Assembly (NCBI RefSeq): GCF_035621495.1
Contig: NZ_CP141821.1
Span: 1-64,000, forward strand
DNA: 64,000 nucleotides
Direction of reading: 5' to 3'
DNA from: Thermococcus sp. SY098
GTDB taxonomy: Archaea; Methanobacteriota_B; Thermococci; Thermococcales; Thermococcaceae
The notes beneath the pieces are model-generated. The model saw only the letters and a list, made by a program, of their open reading frames with translations, did not search any database and was not told the origin of the DNA. Positions 8,599 through 17,840 of this stretch are shown here, in pieces; the stretch's first letter is position 1, and every line of letters begins with the position of its first letter. A program made the translations under genes and the position numbers.

Positions 8599-9768
8599 TT
8601 AATCATCCAAGATGTTTAGCACATCTAACTTTTCACACCATGCTTTCTTTCCCAGAATTTCTGAGACTGAAGGGGTTGTTCTGCCATTATCTCCAGAGAT
8701 AAGTTCCTTAATATACAGACCGCCATCTGTGATTAGTCTAAGCTTGAGGTGTTCTTTATCAACAATTTCTGCGCTGACATCATAAACCCTTCTAACCCTT
8801 ACAATGTCTGCTCTCCTTCTAAGAACTCTTCTGGGGGTTCTCTGGTAGATTGTACAGTTTCGAAGCTTCTCTACGATCTTCCTTATATCTTCAGGTGTTA
8901 TGCCTTCTTCAACATAAACGAGAGCCTCGTATTCTTTTTTATGATTGCTCGTAAGTATCCTCCCCATGTCTGTTCTGTTGATAAACTTTAACTCTAAAAC
9001 TTCAACCTTTTTGCTCTGATTGATCTCTTGAGCAATCGCTCTCAAGTCAATTTTCCTTCTGATTGGATTTTTAATTTCAACAATAAAAGGCCTCCCGTTT
9101 CCAAGCATCCTAACATCAACATCCTCTCTTCCTGCCCCATGGAAGATGCACTTACCTTTTGTTACTTTTGCAAAGGGTTTGCATATTATTGAGGCGACGC
9201 TTTCTCTGAAACTCTTTAGCGGCGTTTGAGGAATGCCTCTTACAAGCTTTCTGTACCTGCCATAAACATATAGAGGCTTCATCTGAAGCTCAATCCTCTC
9301 ATTATAGGGGTCAATAATAAAGACTACATCCGGATCTTCTTTATTAACGGGCTTTTGAAGTAGAACTTCAAGAAACTTTCCTACTTCCCGGTTAAGCTCT
9401 CTGTTAATTGGTTCGGCAAATTCTAATCCGAATTCCTCCCAGAGCTGCTTTTCTTTTTCCAGAATTTCTTTTGGAAATCTTGAGCCCACAAGAAAGCTTT
9501 CAAACTCAAGCCCAAGTTTTTGAGCCTTGTCATAGCACAGCCTTGCAAGATATTCAGTTTTTTTGAAGATATTTCCACAGAGCTCGCATTTTTCTGGCTC
9601 CTCAAAAGGGGGCAACCCTTCTGCTTCTCGCTTCATATTGAGTACTAATCTAATTGATTTGCCCCTGATATAGTTGGTGCTCTTTCCTAACCTCCCAAAT
9701 AACCTTCCAAGGCAGTTGTTGCACAAGCTATGCTTTTCTAAGATTTTTTCTGACTTTTCGATTATCAC
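8599..9768 (-). CDS. pus10: tRNA pseudouridine(54/55) synthase Pus10
   Basis: Archaeal Pus10 converts U54 and U55 of tRNA to pseudouridine, replacing the bacterial TruB function for U55. The 389-residue protein has the N-terminal Cys-rich, THUMP-containing module (LCNNCLGRLFGRLG, then CELCGNIF) and a catalytic domain carrying the Asp motif in GAGREDVDVRMLGNGRPF. I prefer the GTG start at 9768, preceded by AGGTGA, over the GTG at 9777, which sits inside that site. It begins the conserved pus10-rpl21e-rpoF set. Confidence 0.94.
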   Translation of the reverse strand: MIIEKSEKILEKHSLCNNCLGRLFGRLGKSTNYIRGKSIRLVLNMKREAEGLPPFEEPEKCELCGNIFKKTEYLARLCYDKAQKLGLEFESFLVGSRFPKEILEKEKQLWEEFGLEFAEPINRELNREVGKFLEVLLQKPVNKEDPDVVFIIDPYNERIELQMKPLYVYGRYRKLVRGIPQTPLKSFRESVASIICKPFAKVTKGKCIFHGAGREDVDVRMLGNGRPFIVEIKNPIRRKIDLRAIAQEINQSKKVEVLELKFINRTDMGRILTSNHKKEYEALVYVEEGITPEDIRKIVEKLRNCTIYQRTPRRVLRRRADIVRVRRVYDVSAEIVDKEHLKLRLITDGGLYIKELISGDNGRTTPSVSEILGKKAWCEKLDVLNILDD

Positions 9769-9872
9769 ATCTATCACCTGTCAAATGTTCAACAGGAATT
9801 TTATTTCTTGGCATCTAATTGATCACATATCCAACCTTAATCTTTATATCTTAGTGCTCACAATTAGCTTTG

Positions 9873-10172
9873 ATGCCAATGATGACTCGAAGGCAGAGAA
9901 TAATAAAGCTTTTGGAGGAAAGGGATTACAGCGTTAGCGAATTAGCCACGATGCTCGACATGAGGGGGAAGGGAAGTAAAAAGGCAGTTCTTGAAGATTT
10001 AAAAGCGATTGCTAAAATTGTTAGAAGGGAGGGGAAAGTTCTGCTTATCCAGCCTGCAATTTGCAGAAAGTGTGGCTTCGTATTTAGGGCTGAAATAAAC
10101 ATTCCCTCTAAATGCCCAAAATGCAAGTCTCAATGGATTGAAGAACCGAGGTTCAAGATAGAGGTGAGGTGA
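9873..10172 (+). CDS. HTH/Zn-ribbon predicted transcriptional regulator (COG3357)
   Basis: About 99 residues. The N-terminal winged-HTH-like part (RRQRIIKLLEERDYSVSELA, then KKAVLEDLKAIAKIV) is fused to a C-terminal zinc ribbon with CRKCGF and CPKCKS. This matches the COG3357 family of predicted archaeal regulators. TTG 9870 and ATGs at 9873, 9879 and 9882 are possible starts; a TATA-like CTTTATATC at 9841-9849 places the transcript start near the first ATG, suggesting a leaderless mRNA. It is four bases upstream of gatD and probably co-transcribed with gatDE. Its target is unknown. Confidence 0.85.
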   Translation: MPMMTRRQRIIKLLEERDYSVSELATMLDMRGKGSKKAVLEDLKAIAKIVRREGKVLLIQPAICRKCGFVFRAEINIPSKCPKCKSQWIEEPRFKIEVR

Positions 10173-10176
10173 TACC

Positions 10177-11496
10177 ATGAAAAAAGTGGAGGTCTTCATG
10201 AAGGAGAGGGGGATAGATCCAGGAGATTACGTCGAAGTTGTTGAGAAAGAAAATGGGAATCACAGCATTTATAGAGGCTTAGTAATGCCTCCCTATGAAC
10301 TTTCAGAGGGAGAAACACTCACATTAAAGCTCGACAATGGTTACAACATCGGGATTCTTGTTGATCAGATAGTTGAAATTAAAGTTCTTGAGAAAGCTAA
10401 GCCACGAGAAGTGAGAGAGTTCAAAGCTCTTTTGCCTAAGAAGCCAAACCTGCCAAATGTAACTATCTTTGGAACAGGTGGGACCATTGCATCAAAGATT
10501 GATTATAAAACCGGTGCTGTTCATCCAGCGTTTACAGCTGAGGAATTAGCTTTAGCTGTTCCAGAGATATTTGAAATTGCAAACATAACACCAAAGCTCA
10601 TCATGAACATCCTTAGTGAAGACATGAAACCAGAATATTGGGTTAAAATCGCTCATGAAGTTGCCAAGGCTTTGAATGAAGGCGAGGATGGAGTGATTAT
10701 TGGACATGGGACAGATACAATGGGATACACTGCGGCGGCATTAAGCTTCATGCTGAGAGATCTGGGGAAGCCGGTTATACTGGTCGGGGCACAGAGGAGC
10801 AGTGATAGACCCTCAAGTGATGCTGCTATGAATCTTATCTGCTCTGTCAGAATGGCCACTGCCGATTTTGGAGAGGTAGCAGTGGTCATGCACGGAGAAA
10901 CGGGCGATACCTATTGCTTAGCCCACAGGGGCACAAAGGTCAGGAAGATGCACACCTCAAGAAGAGATGCGTTTAGGAGCATAAACGATATTCCAATAGC
11001 AAAGATTTGGAGCAATGGAAAGATTGAGTTCCTCAGGGATGACTATAGGAAAAGAACCAAGAGCGATGTGTGGGTGGATGATAAGATTGAGGAAAAAGTT
11101 GCCCTCATAAAGTCGTTTCCAGGAATGCAGAGTGAAATCATTGATTTCCTCGTTGATAAAGGTTATAGAGGCATTGTTATTGAGGGCACGGGTTTGGGGC
11201 ACACTCCAACTCACATAATTCCAAGTATTGAAAGGGCAGTCCAGGAGGGGGTTGCTGTCTGCATGACAAGCCAGTGTCTTTACGGAAGGGTCAATCTGAA
11301 TGTCTATTCAACCGGCAGAAAGCTTCTCAAAGCTGGAGTTATCCCATGCGAAGACATGCTCCCAGAAACTGCCTATGTGAAGCTAATTTGGGTTCTTGGA
11401 CACACTCAGAATCTCGAGGAAGTCAGAAAGATGATGCTAACGAACTATGCAGGTGAGATTACACCTTACACAAGATTTGATACATATCTGAGGTGA
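10177..11496 (+). CDS. gatD: Glutamyl-tRNA(Gln) amidotransferase subunit D
   Basis: Glutaminase subunit of the archaea-specific GatDE complex, which converts misacylated Glu-tRNA(Gln) to Gln-tRNA(Gln); archaea generally lack GlnRS. The 439-residue protein has an N-terminal AnsB-like beta-barrel and an L-asparaginase-type core. The nucleophile Thr lies in [13 protein letters not shown], and further catalytic segments are [15 protein letters not shown] and [15 protein letters not shown]. The stop overlaps the ribosome binding site of gatE. Confidence 0.97.
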   Translation: MKKVEVFMKERGIDPGDYVEVVEKENGNHSIYRGLVMPPYELSEGETLTLKLDNGYNIGILVDQIVEIKVLEKAKPREVREFKALLPKKPNLPNVTIFGTGGTIASKIDYKTGAVHPAFTAEELALAVPEIFEIANITPKLIMNILSEDMKPEYWVKIAHEVAKALNEGEDGVIIGHGTDTMGYTAAALSFMLRDLGKPVILVGAQRSSDRPSSDAAMNLICSVRMATADFGEVAVVMHGETGDTYCLAHRGTKVRKMHTSRRDAFRSINDIPIAKIWSNGKIEFLRDDYRKRTKSDVWVDDKIEEKVALIKSFPGMQSEIIDFLVDKGYRGIVIEGTGLGHTPTHIIPSIERAVQEGVAVCMTSQCLYGRVNLNVYSTGRKLLKAGVIPCEDMLPETAYVKLIWVLGHTQNLEEVRKMMLTNYAGEITPYTRFDTYLR

Positions 11497-11501
11497 TGAC
11501 A

Positions 11502-13385
11502 ATGGAACTTAATTACAAAGAGATTGGTCTTAAAGTAGGTTTGGAAATTCACAGACAGCTTGACACTAAAAAACTGTTCTCACCCGTGCCAAGTGAGCTT
11601 CATGAAGAAGTTGATTTTACATTTCAGAGAAGGTTAAGGCCAACGATGAGTGAGCTTGGTGAGATTGACCAGGCAGCTTTGGAAGAATTCAAAAAGGGAA
11701 AGACTTACGTTTACGAAGGGAACTACAAGTTCAGCGATCTGGTTTACATGGATGAGGAGCCACCACACATGCCAGATGAAGAAGCTTTAAGAGTTGCTCT
11801 TCAAATCGCATATCTCCTCAACGCCACTCCCGTTGATGAGGTTCACTTCATGCGTAAAATCGTTATTGATGGTTCCAACGTTTCGGGCTTCCAGAGAACT
11901 GCGATAATAGCAATGAATGGAAAGGTTGATACTCCGTGGGGAAGCGTTGGAATTCCGACAATCTGTCTGGAGGAAGATGCTGCAAGGATAATTGAGAGGG
12001 AAGATGGCAAAGTGATTTACAGGATAGACCGTTTGGGAATTCCATTAGTTGAAATTGCAACAACCCCAGACATTCACCACCCAGAACAGGCAAAGGTTGT
12101 TGCCAAATACATTGGCGATGCTCTAAGGGCAACAAGGAAAGTCAAAAGAGGACTTGGAACAATCAGACAGGACTTAAACGTCTCAATTAAAGGCGGTGCA
12201 AGGATTGAGATTAAAGGTGTCCAAGAGCTGGACATGATACCTATCATAATTGAGCGCGAAGTTATGAGGCAACTAAATCTCCTCAAGATTCGTGATGAAC
12301 TCAAAAAGAGAGGTGCAGATGAGGAAGATCTGAAGGAAGAATTCTATGATGTTACCGATATATTCGAGAACACTCAATCAAAGATTATTGCGAGGGCAAT
12401 TAAGAAGGGTGGAAAGGTTTTGGCATTAAAGCTTCCAAAGTTCAGAGGGTTAATCGGCTATGAAATTCAGCCGGGAAGGAGATTAGGAACAGAAATGGCA
12501 GACAGGGCGAAGAAATACGTTAAGGGAATATTCCACATTGATGAACTGCCTAATTATGGGATTACGCAGGAAGAGGTTGATGCGATCATTGAGAGACTTG
12601 GCTTAGGAGAGCAAGATGCTTTTGTTTTAGTTGCAGCTGAGGAGGAAATAGCCAAGAAGGCTTTGAGAGAAGTCCTTCAGAGGGCTAAGGAAGCACTGTA
12701 TGGCGTTCCTGAGGAGACGAGGAGAGCCCTGCCAGATGGGAACACCCAATACATGCGTCCGCTGCCGGGTAAAGCAAGAATGTATCCAGAGACAGATATT
12801 CCACCTATACTCATAACGAAAGAAATGAAGGGGGAAATTCTTGCAAATCTTCCAGAGCTTCCACAGGCTAAGGTTGAGCGCTATGTTAGGGAGTTCAAGA
12901 TTGACAAGAGCTTAGCTAAAACACTGGTCGATGACGAAAGGGATGAGCTGTTTGAGGAGCTTATTGAGATGGGTGTTAAGCCTTCATTAGCTGCGTCAAT
13001 CCTTGTGGTAGTCCTCAAAGGTCTGAAGAAAGAAGTTCCAATTGATAACATAACTGATAAGCATATCAAGGAGGCATTTAAGCTTTACCTTGACAACAAG
13101 ATTGCCAAAGAGGCATTTGAGGAGATATTCAAGGAATTAGCTTTGCATCCGGAGAAATCAGCGTTTCAAGTTGCTGAAGAAAAGGGACTTACCCTTCTCA
13201 GCCCCGAGGAAGTGGAAAAGATAATTGACGAGATAATCCAGCAGAACATTGATGTTATCAAAGCTAAGGGAATGGGAGCAATGGGTATGCTAATGGGAAG
13301 GGCCATGGCAAAGCTCAGGGGTAAGGCTGACGGTAAGCTTGTCAGCCAACTGGTCAGGAAAAAGATTCAGGAACTGAGTTCTTAG
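11502..13385 (+). CDS. gatE: Glutamyl-tRNA(Gln) amidotransferase subunit E
   Basis: tRNA-binding and kinase/amidotransferase subunit partnering GatD. From the ATG at 11502 it has 627 residues: a GatB-like cradle starting [16 protein letters not shown], an AspRS-like insertion, and a helical plus YqeY-like tail ([19 protein letters not shown]). I chose 11502 because GAGGTGA at 11490-11496 sits five bases upstream; the GTG 11493 and ATG 11496 are within or next to that site. gatD and gatE form a two-gene operon with tight coupling. Confidence 0.97.
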   Translation: MELNYKEIGLKVGLEIHRQLDTKKLFSPVPSELHEEVDFTFQRRLRPTMSELGEIDQAALEEFKKGKTYVYEGNYKFSDLVYMDEEPPHMPDEEALRVALQIAYLLNATPVDEVHFMRKIVIDGSNVSGFQRTAIIAMNGKVDTPWGSVGIPTICLEEDAARIIEREDGKVIYRIDRLGIPLVEIATTPDIHHPEQAKVVAKYIGDALRATRKVKRGLGTIRQDLNVSIKGGARIEIKGVQELDMIPIIIEREVMRQLNLLKIRDELKKRGADEEDLKEEFYDVTDIFENTQSKIIARAIKKGGKVLALKLPKFRGLIGYEIQPGRRLGTEMADRAKKYVKGIFHIDELPNYGITQEEVDAIIERLGLGEQDAFVLVAAEEEIAKKALREVLQRAKEALYGVPEETRRALPDGNTQYMRPLPGKARMYPETDIPPILITKEMKGEILANLPELPQAKVERYVREFKIDKSLAKTLVDDERDELFEELIEMGVKPSLAASILVVVLKGLKKEVPIDNITDKHIKEAFKLYLDNKIAKEAFEEIFKELALHPEKSAFQVAEEKGLTLLSPEEVEKIIDEIIQQNIDVIKAKGMGAMGMLMGRAMAKLRGKADGKLVSQLVRKKIQELSS

Positions 13386-13443
13386 CTTTTCTTTTCTTCA
13401 ATAAACTTTTAAGTACCAATATCTAAAGTAATTCGGTGGGCAA

Positions 13444-14067
13444 ATGCCAATTCCGACGCCTTCAACTGTACCTGTCTTCAGAAAAAAGATTGAGAGCACC
13501 CAAAATGAACAATCCAGGAAGAAAAAAGCGAAAAAGAAGGAGTTTAGATTAGTTTATATCAAAATTGAGACAAAAGAGGGTAAAACCGTAGGTGAAGCTG
13601 CCAAAGAACTCGAGATAAGGTTCAAGGGATTTTCCCCAGCGAGGCTTATTGAACCAGACGAAACGAATTTGCTCTTAGCGGTTGAGAAGTTCTTGAAAAA
13701 TAATCCACCAAGGATTTACATTGTTGAGCTGACCGATGGAATCAGCAGATGGTTTTATGTATTTCCAAGTGTCGAGAAGATAAAATTTGAGAAGAAGAGA
13801 GCCTATCGAGTGTTTGTCGTAAAAAAGAAAGATGCTGTTAAGGAAATTCTTAGAAGGATCGTTAGCGGTGAGTTCTCAAGAAGATTTAAGCTTGACTTTT
13901 TAACACTCCTTCAAATTTTAATTGGATTTGTACCTTTTATACTCGCATATATGATGGGACAAAATTCTCTTCAGGATCTATTTAACTATCTCCTCTGGGC
14001 AGTTGCGATTATCTCAGCAATTCAAGGCATCAAAAAAGGATACAAAGAAAAAAGCTGGGAAGAGTAG
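13444..14067 (+). CDS. Membrane protein, paralogue 1 of a five-gene cluster
   Basis: A 207-residue protein of unknown function. It has a Lys-rich N-terminal tail, a cytoplasmic-type alpha/beta region (about 35-150) and two C-terminal transmembrane helices (about 156-172 and 180-194). The core segment YIVELTDGISRWFYVFPSVE is shared with the next genes (LELRQGDNRWFFV, VELDEDNCYLIAS, VELKSDVNRMFYVF). ATG 13444 follows a GGTGGG site, and a TATA-like AAACTTTTAAGTA lies near 13403-13415. It is separated from paralogue 2 by 106 bases, so the remaining four may form their own unit. No known domain recognised. Confidence 0.75.
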   Translation: MPIPTPSTVPVFRKKIESTQNEQSRKKKAKKKEFRLVYIKIETKEGKTVGEAAKELEIRFKGFSPARLIEPDETNLLLAVEKFLKNNPPRIYIVELTDGISRWFYVFPSVEKIKFEKKRAYRVFVVKKKDAVKEILRRIVSGEFSRRFKLDFLTLLQILIGFVPFILAYMMGQNSLQDLFNYLLWAVAIISAIQGIKKGYKEKSWEE

Positions 14068-14173
14068 TCAGTGCATCGGCTCCTCATCACAGCTCAGAGT
14101 GAGGGAAAAAGTCATCATCCTATGTGAAAATATGTAGGTAAAATCTTTTTTAAACACAATGTTATAATTTTTC

Positions 14174-14827
14174 ATGATAAAATTTTTAAACTTCAATGAG
14201 TATCAACAAAAGGTTAAAATGAAAGCTAAGTGGGAGGTTATATATCGTCTTCAAGAGCTTAAAAGTTATGAAGAGCTTGAAAAGAGAAGCTGGGAACTTA
14301 AAGAGGCATGGTTTAGGAGCAGAAAAGTTGTTACACTTTTAAATCCAGATGTGCTGACATTTGAGGGTGCCTTACACGACGTTCTTCTTAACCATAAACT
14401 CGGTTATGTTCTAGAATTAAGGCAGGGAGATAATAGGTGGTTCTTCGTTACTGGGGATGGCTTTATCGTTGATTATTTGCTTAAGGTAAGATACAAAATA
14501 TTCCGTGATAGTGGCATTAGCAGGGTTGCCAAGAAGATTCACTCTGGCATTATCCTATCTCGAAATAGAGTTGAGAGACTCACAAATGGGCTAAATCTGT
14601 TTGTGCTGGGGCTATTGGTTATGAGCTCTCTCCTCCTATCGTGGATTTATCCTGGGATTGTTGAGTGGATATCTAACAATCTTTGGAACCTCATTATATT
14701 GCTTAGTTTAATTGGTCTCTACTACGATATTGCTCCCTACATAACAGGGTACAGGGAGGTTTTGGAGTATGGAGTTTTATCACATAAAAGCAGAGTTCAA
14801 TCCACAATTCTTCGAACGTACCCTTAG
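14174..14827 (+). CDS. Membrane protein, paralogue 2 of a five-gene cluster
   Basis: A 217-residue protein with the same plan as its neighbours: a soluble N-terminal domain, the core LGYVLELRQGDNRWFFVTGD near residues 76-95, and two C-terminal membrane helices (about 139-158 and 168-184). No ribosome binding site precedes ATG 14174, but a TATA-like CTTTTTTAAAC lies about 25 nt upstream, consistent with a leaderless transcript; an internal ATG at 14219 is an alternative. The last 59 bases overlap the next gene. Function unknown. Confidence 0.7.
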   Translation: MIKFLNFNEYQQKVKMKAKWEVIYRLQELKSYEELEKRSWELKEAWFRSRKVVTLLNPDVLTFEGALHDVLLNHKLGYVLELRQGDNRWFFVTGDGFIVDYLLKVRYKIFRDSGISRVAKKIHSGIILSRNRVERLTNGLNLFVLGLLVMSSLLLSWIYPGIVEWISNNLWNLIILLSLIGLYYDIAPYITGYREVLEYGVLSHKSRVQSTILRTYP

Positions 14828-15485
14828 TGATATGCGCTTTATCTACTGGGTTAAGGGCAGTAAAAGTGAGCTGAAACATATATTAGGGGAGTTTATAGAT
14901 GAGAGATATGAGGAATTCTTTTATTTTGTTGAGTTAGATGAGGATAACTGTTATTTAATAGCTTCAACCGTTCCGTTAAAGCTTCCCTTCATTCCCACCT
15001 ACGCAAAGAGGCTTAACTCAAAAAGAAAGCTTTTTCTCAAAACTTTCGCTTCTATTCAGCTTAGTCCAGTTTATACTAAGACATCAATTCTCTTTGCAAC
15101 GATACTTGGACTGATATACATTGGCTATACGATTCTTCTTGCCTCAAAAGATTTTGCCTTTCTTTTTTCTTATCTTGTGGCTGTCTTTTTAAATTATCTT
15201 TTGAAAAACCTTGGATTTGTTGAGAGTAGTGATGATGCAATTAGGGTTTCTGGTAGAATGATTGTCAAAAAGAAAAAGAAGATTAAAGAGACAAGGTACA
15301 TTCACATTGGAATAGTCACAATTTTAATTGTCCTTGCACTTTACAGAGTAAAAGATGTGTCCCAGCAGGATTTATATGCTATGGCAGGGGTTTCACTCCT
15401 TTTCCTTTTTATGTTCTCACCACTTATTGTTGTATTTCTATGGTGGACTATAAGAGATAGGAGGAATATGAGTGAGCTTTCGTAA
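14769..15485 (+). CDS. Membrane protein, paralogue 3 of a five-gene cluster
   Basis: A 238-residue protein. It has a short N-terminal domain with the cluster core FFYFVELDEDNCYLIASTVP (about 50-69), then four predicted membrane helices in two pairs (about 108-124, 130-145, 178-192 and 205-228) separated by a strongly basic KKKKKIKETR loop. It therefore looks like the cluster's two-helix plan with an extra pair. The start ATG 14769 is set by GGGAGGT at 14754-14760, inside paralogue 2. Function unknown. Confidence 0.7.
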   Translation: MEFYHIKAEFNPQFFERTLSDMRFIYWVKGSKSELKHILGEFIDERYEEFFYFVELDEDNCYLIASTVPLKLPFIPTYAKRLNSKRKLFLKTFASIQLSPVYTKTSILFATILGLIYIGYTILLASKDFAFLFSYLVAVFLNYLLKNLGFVESSDDAIRVSGRMIVKKKKKIKETRYIHIGIVTILIVLALYRVKDVSQQDLYAMAGVSLLFLFMFSPLIVVFLWWTIRDRRNMSELS

Positions 15486-16140
15486 GAAGTTTGCTGGATA
15501 TATGGTTGAGTATGTTAAAAACTCAAAAATTTGTGTTTACATTAAGGTTGAGTGCCAATCTCTTACAGAGTGCTCAAAGGAAATTGAGAATTTATTGGTG
15601 TCAAGAGAGATAAAGGTCAATCGTTCAATTGACCCTGAATGTTGGTTTTTCGAGAGCATTGCAGACTCTCTGTTCAATTCTAAGAAGTTCATTCAAGTTG
15701 TCGAGCTGAAAAGTGATGTGAACAGAATGTTTTACGTTTTTTCCACCGATGTTCCCTTGGAGTTAAACTTCAAAACATCTGAAAAGTTTATGTTTAAAAT
15801 AAAGAAAGAGAGTGGCTTGAGGTATCTTCTCAAGTTGATATGTCAGGGGAAGATTGGAGGTAAGAGACATAGATATCGTTCCATTGTAACATTTGGCGTG
15901 AGCGTTGCCGTAGGTTCTGTTATCTCCTCACTCATTGGATTTCAGAACTTTTTATCGTATCTTATTAGTGGGTTGTTTGCTCTGCTGTTAGCATTTGCCG
16001 TGGATTATCCTTTCTCAGTTCTCAGCCTGAAGGGTGTTGATGTAGTTGAAAGTGAATGGAAAATATTCAAAGTTACAATACGAGTAAGAAGGAGGGACAA
16101 GGATGTTTTACGTCAGCTATCTCCAGATTCCCACAAATGA
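15472..16140 (+). CDS. Membrane protein, paralogue 4 of a five-gene cluster
   Basis: A 222-residue protein with the cluster core FIQVVELKSDVNRMFYVFST (about 83-102), the following basic helix (LRYLLKLICQGKIGGKRHR) and two membrane helices (about 140-155 and 161-178). It is the closest in layout to paralogue 1. GTG 15472 is the start, preceded by GGAGG at 15460-15464; it overlaps paralogue 3 by 14 bases. Function unknown. Confidence 0.72.
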   Translation: MSFRKKFAGYMVEYVKNSKICVYIKVECQSLTECSKEIENLLVSREIKVNRSIDPECWFFESIADSLFNSKKFIQVVELKSDVNRMFYVFSTDVPLELNFKTSEKFMFKIKKESGLRYLLKLICQGKIGGKRHRYRSIVTFGVSVAVGSVISSLIGFQNFLSYLISGLFALLLAFAVDYPFSVLSLKGVDVVESEWKIFKVTIRVRRRDKDVLRQLSPDSHK

Positions 16141-16621
16141 TGCTGAGCTTCGCTCTCATGAAATACTGGAGGAGTATTCTGGTTTGAATCTTAGGGAAGT
16201 ATTTAGCTTGCAAGAAGCTCTAAATATGCTTGAGGAAGATAAACTTCTCATAATATTCCACATTTTTGACAGTAGCAGAGAGATAATCCTTTATTCAGTT
16301 ATTGATGATTTAACACTATCTCACCCTTTTGGAGAATTCTATTCGAGTTCTTCGAGAGAATCCCTGATTGAAATTATCTCTGATAAGCAATTCAGAGTTT
16401 TAGCCCGTCAAAAGCACTGGGGTATCTTAAAAGGGTTTGCCTATTTCTTCTTGATAATGTCTGTGATCTTACTGATCGCATTTCCCTCTTTTAGAGAAAT
16501 GTTTTTCACGCTTCAGTCAGCTGTGAGCGTATTCTTCAGTACATTCATTTTTCTGTCCGCAAAATACATGAAGAGAAAGTACAAGAGAAGAATTAACGAC
16601 CAAGCTCCTTATGAGCCTTAG
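16103..16621 (+). CDS. Membrane protein, paralogue 5 of a five-gene cluster
   Basis: A 172-residue protein, the shortest and most diverged of the set. It has a reduced soluble domain with the equivalent core LLIIFHIFDSSREIILYSVI and two membrane helices (about 112-128 and 136-153), ending in a basic tail. ATG 16103 follows GGAGGGA at 16091-16097; it overlaps paralogue 4 by 38 bases and its 3' end overlaps the convergent hmgA gene by 29 bases. Function unknown. Confidence 0.68.
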   Translation: MFYVSYLQIPTNDAELRSHEILEEYSGLNLREVFSLQEALNMLEEDKLLIIFHIFDSSREIILYSVIDDLTLSHPFGEFYSSSSRESLIEIISDKQFRVLARQKHWGILKGFAYFFLIMSVILLIAFPSFREMFFTLQSAVSVFFSTFIFLSAKYMKRKYKRRINDQAPYEP

Positions 16622-17819
16622 CGAGGTGCTTTGCGGCTATTGCTGCCAAGAGTGAAAGTTCTCCAGCCAAAACAGCTCCCGCTATTATTTCCGCGAACTT
16701 CTTTGCATTTGTTCCAGCCGGTTCTCCCCCTCCAGCGACGCCCATAATGCTCAACGCTTCTCTCTGAGGTGGAACCCTTGTCCCTCCGCCGACTGTTCCA
16801 ATCTCTAAGCTTGGCATCGTTATGCTTATGTACAAATCTCCCTCTGGGGTTACCTCTGCTAATGTTATACCATGGGCACCTTCCGTAATTTGGGCTTCAT
16901 CTTGACCTGTTGCCAAGAAAATAGCACCAACGATGTTTGCAAAATGAGCGTTAAATCCATAACTTCCAGCCTGTGCAGAGCCAACTAAGTTCTTGCGGTA
17001 ATTAACCTCTGCTATTAACTCTGGCGTTGTTTTAAGCTTTTTCTCAACAATTTCTCTTGGAATAACAGCCTCAGCTATGACGGTTTTTCCCCTGCCTAAA
17101 ATGAAGTTGAGTGCATTGGGCTTCTTATCGACACATAAGTTTCCAGACAGAGCGAGATATCTAACATCTGGGAACTTTTCTTCAATGACTTTCATTATTT
17201 CCTCGCTCGCTATCGTTACCATATTCATGCCCATAGCATCGCCAGTTTCAAATTCAAATCTTAAATAGAGGTTGTTGCCCACTATAAATGGCTTAACATC
17301 TTTAAGCTTTCCATGTCTTGTAACCTTTGAAACAGCAACTTCTTGCAGATAGTCTATATTCTCTTTTACCCACTCTGCAACTTCTCTTGCCCTTCTTGCA
17401 TCTGGGCACTTTAAGAGAGGTGCTCTTGTCATTTTGTCACCGATAATTGTTGTCTTCACTCCCCCAGCGGCAGTTAAAGCCGAACATCCTCTATTCACTG
17501 ATGCAACCAGTGCTCCCTCTGTTGTAGCTAATGGAATGTAAAATTCTCCTTTGGCATATTCACCATTTATCTTGAGGGGTCCAGCAACACCCATCGGGAT
17601 CTGAACGACGCCAATCATGTTTTCTATATTCTTTCCAATAACCTGATTTGGATCGATTGAGTAGTATCCTATGTGTTCTAAACTTATCCCGAATTTTTTC
17701 TCAAGTGCTTTTCTTCTGATTTCTGTTGCAAGCTTTTTGTCTCCATTGGTGTATCTTTCAACTTGATGGAGCTTAATTTCGCCACTCACGACTTTTTCAA
17801 TGATTTCATCAATGTCCAT
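16593..17819 (-). CDS. hmgA: 3-hydroxy-3-methylglutaryl-CoA reductase
   Basis: NADPH-dependent reductase making mevalonate from HMG-CoA, the committed step towards archaeal isoprenoid ether lipids. The 408-residue soluble protein lacks the eukaryotic membrane anchor and carries the class I signatures: ENMIGVVQIPMGVAGPLKING, the catalytic Glu in ATTEGALVASVNRGC, GDAMGMNMV, and GTVGGGTRVPPQREALSI; the C-terminal His is in AAKHLAKAH. The start at 17819 is preceded by GGAGGTG. It is close downstream of the MinD-like gene. Confidence 0.97.
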   Translation of the reverse strand: MDIDEIIEKVVSGEIKLHQVERYTNGDKKLATEIRRKALEKKFGISLEHIGYYSIDPNQVIGKNIENMIGVVQIPMGVAGPLKINGEYAKGEFYIPLATTEGALVASVNRGCSALTAAGGVKTTIIGDKMTRAPLLKCPDARRAREVAEWVKENIDYLQEVAVSKVTRHGKLKDVKPFIVGNNLYLRFEFETGDAMGMNMVTIASEEIMKVIEEKFPDVRYLALSGNLCVDKKPNALNFILGRGKTVIAEAVIPREIVEKKLKTTPELIAEVNYRKNLVGSAQAGSYGFNAHFANIVGAIFLATGQDEAQITEGAHGITLAEVTPEGDLYISITMPSLEIGTVGGGTRVPPQREALSIMGVAGGGEPAGTNAKKFAEIIAGAVLAGELSLLAAIAAKHLAKAHKELGR

Positions 17820-17840
17820 GAAAATACACCTCCAAAATAG

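Noticed and set aside
14080-14110. Hairpin-like CCTCA/TGAGG after the first membrane paralogue, considered as a terminator
   Set aside because: The stem is only five base pairs with a long loop and no U-tract follows directly.
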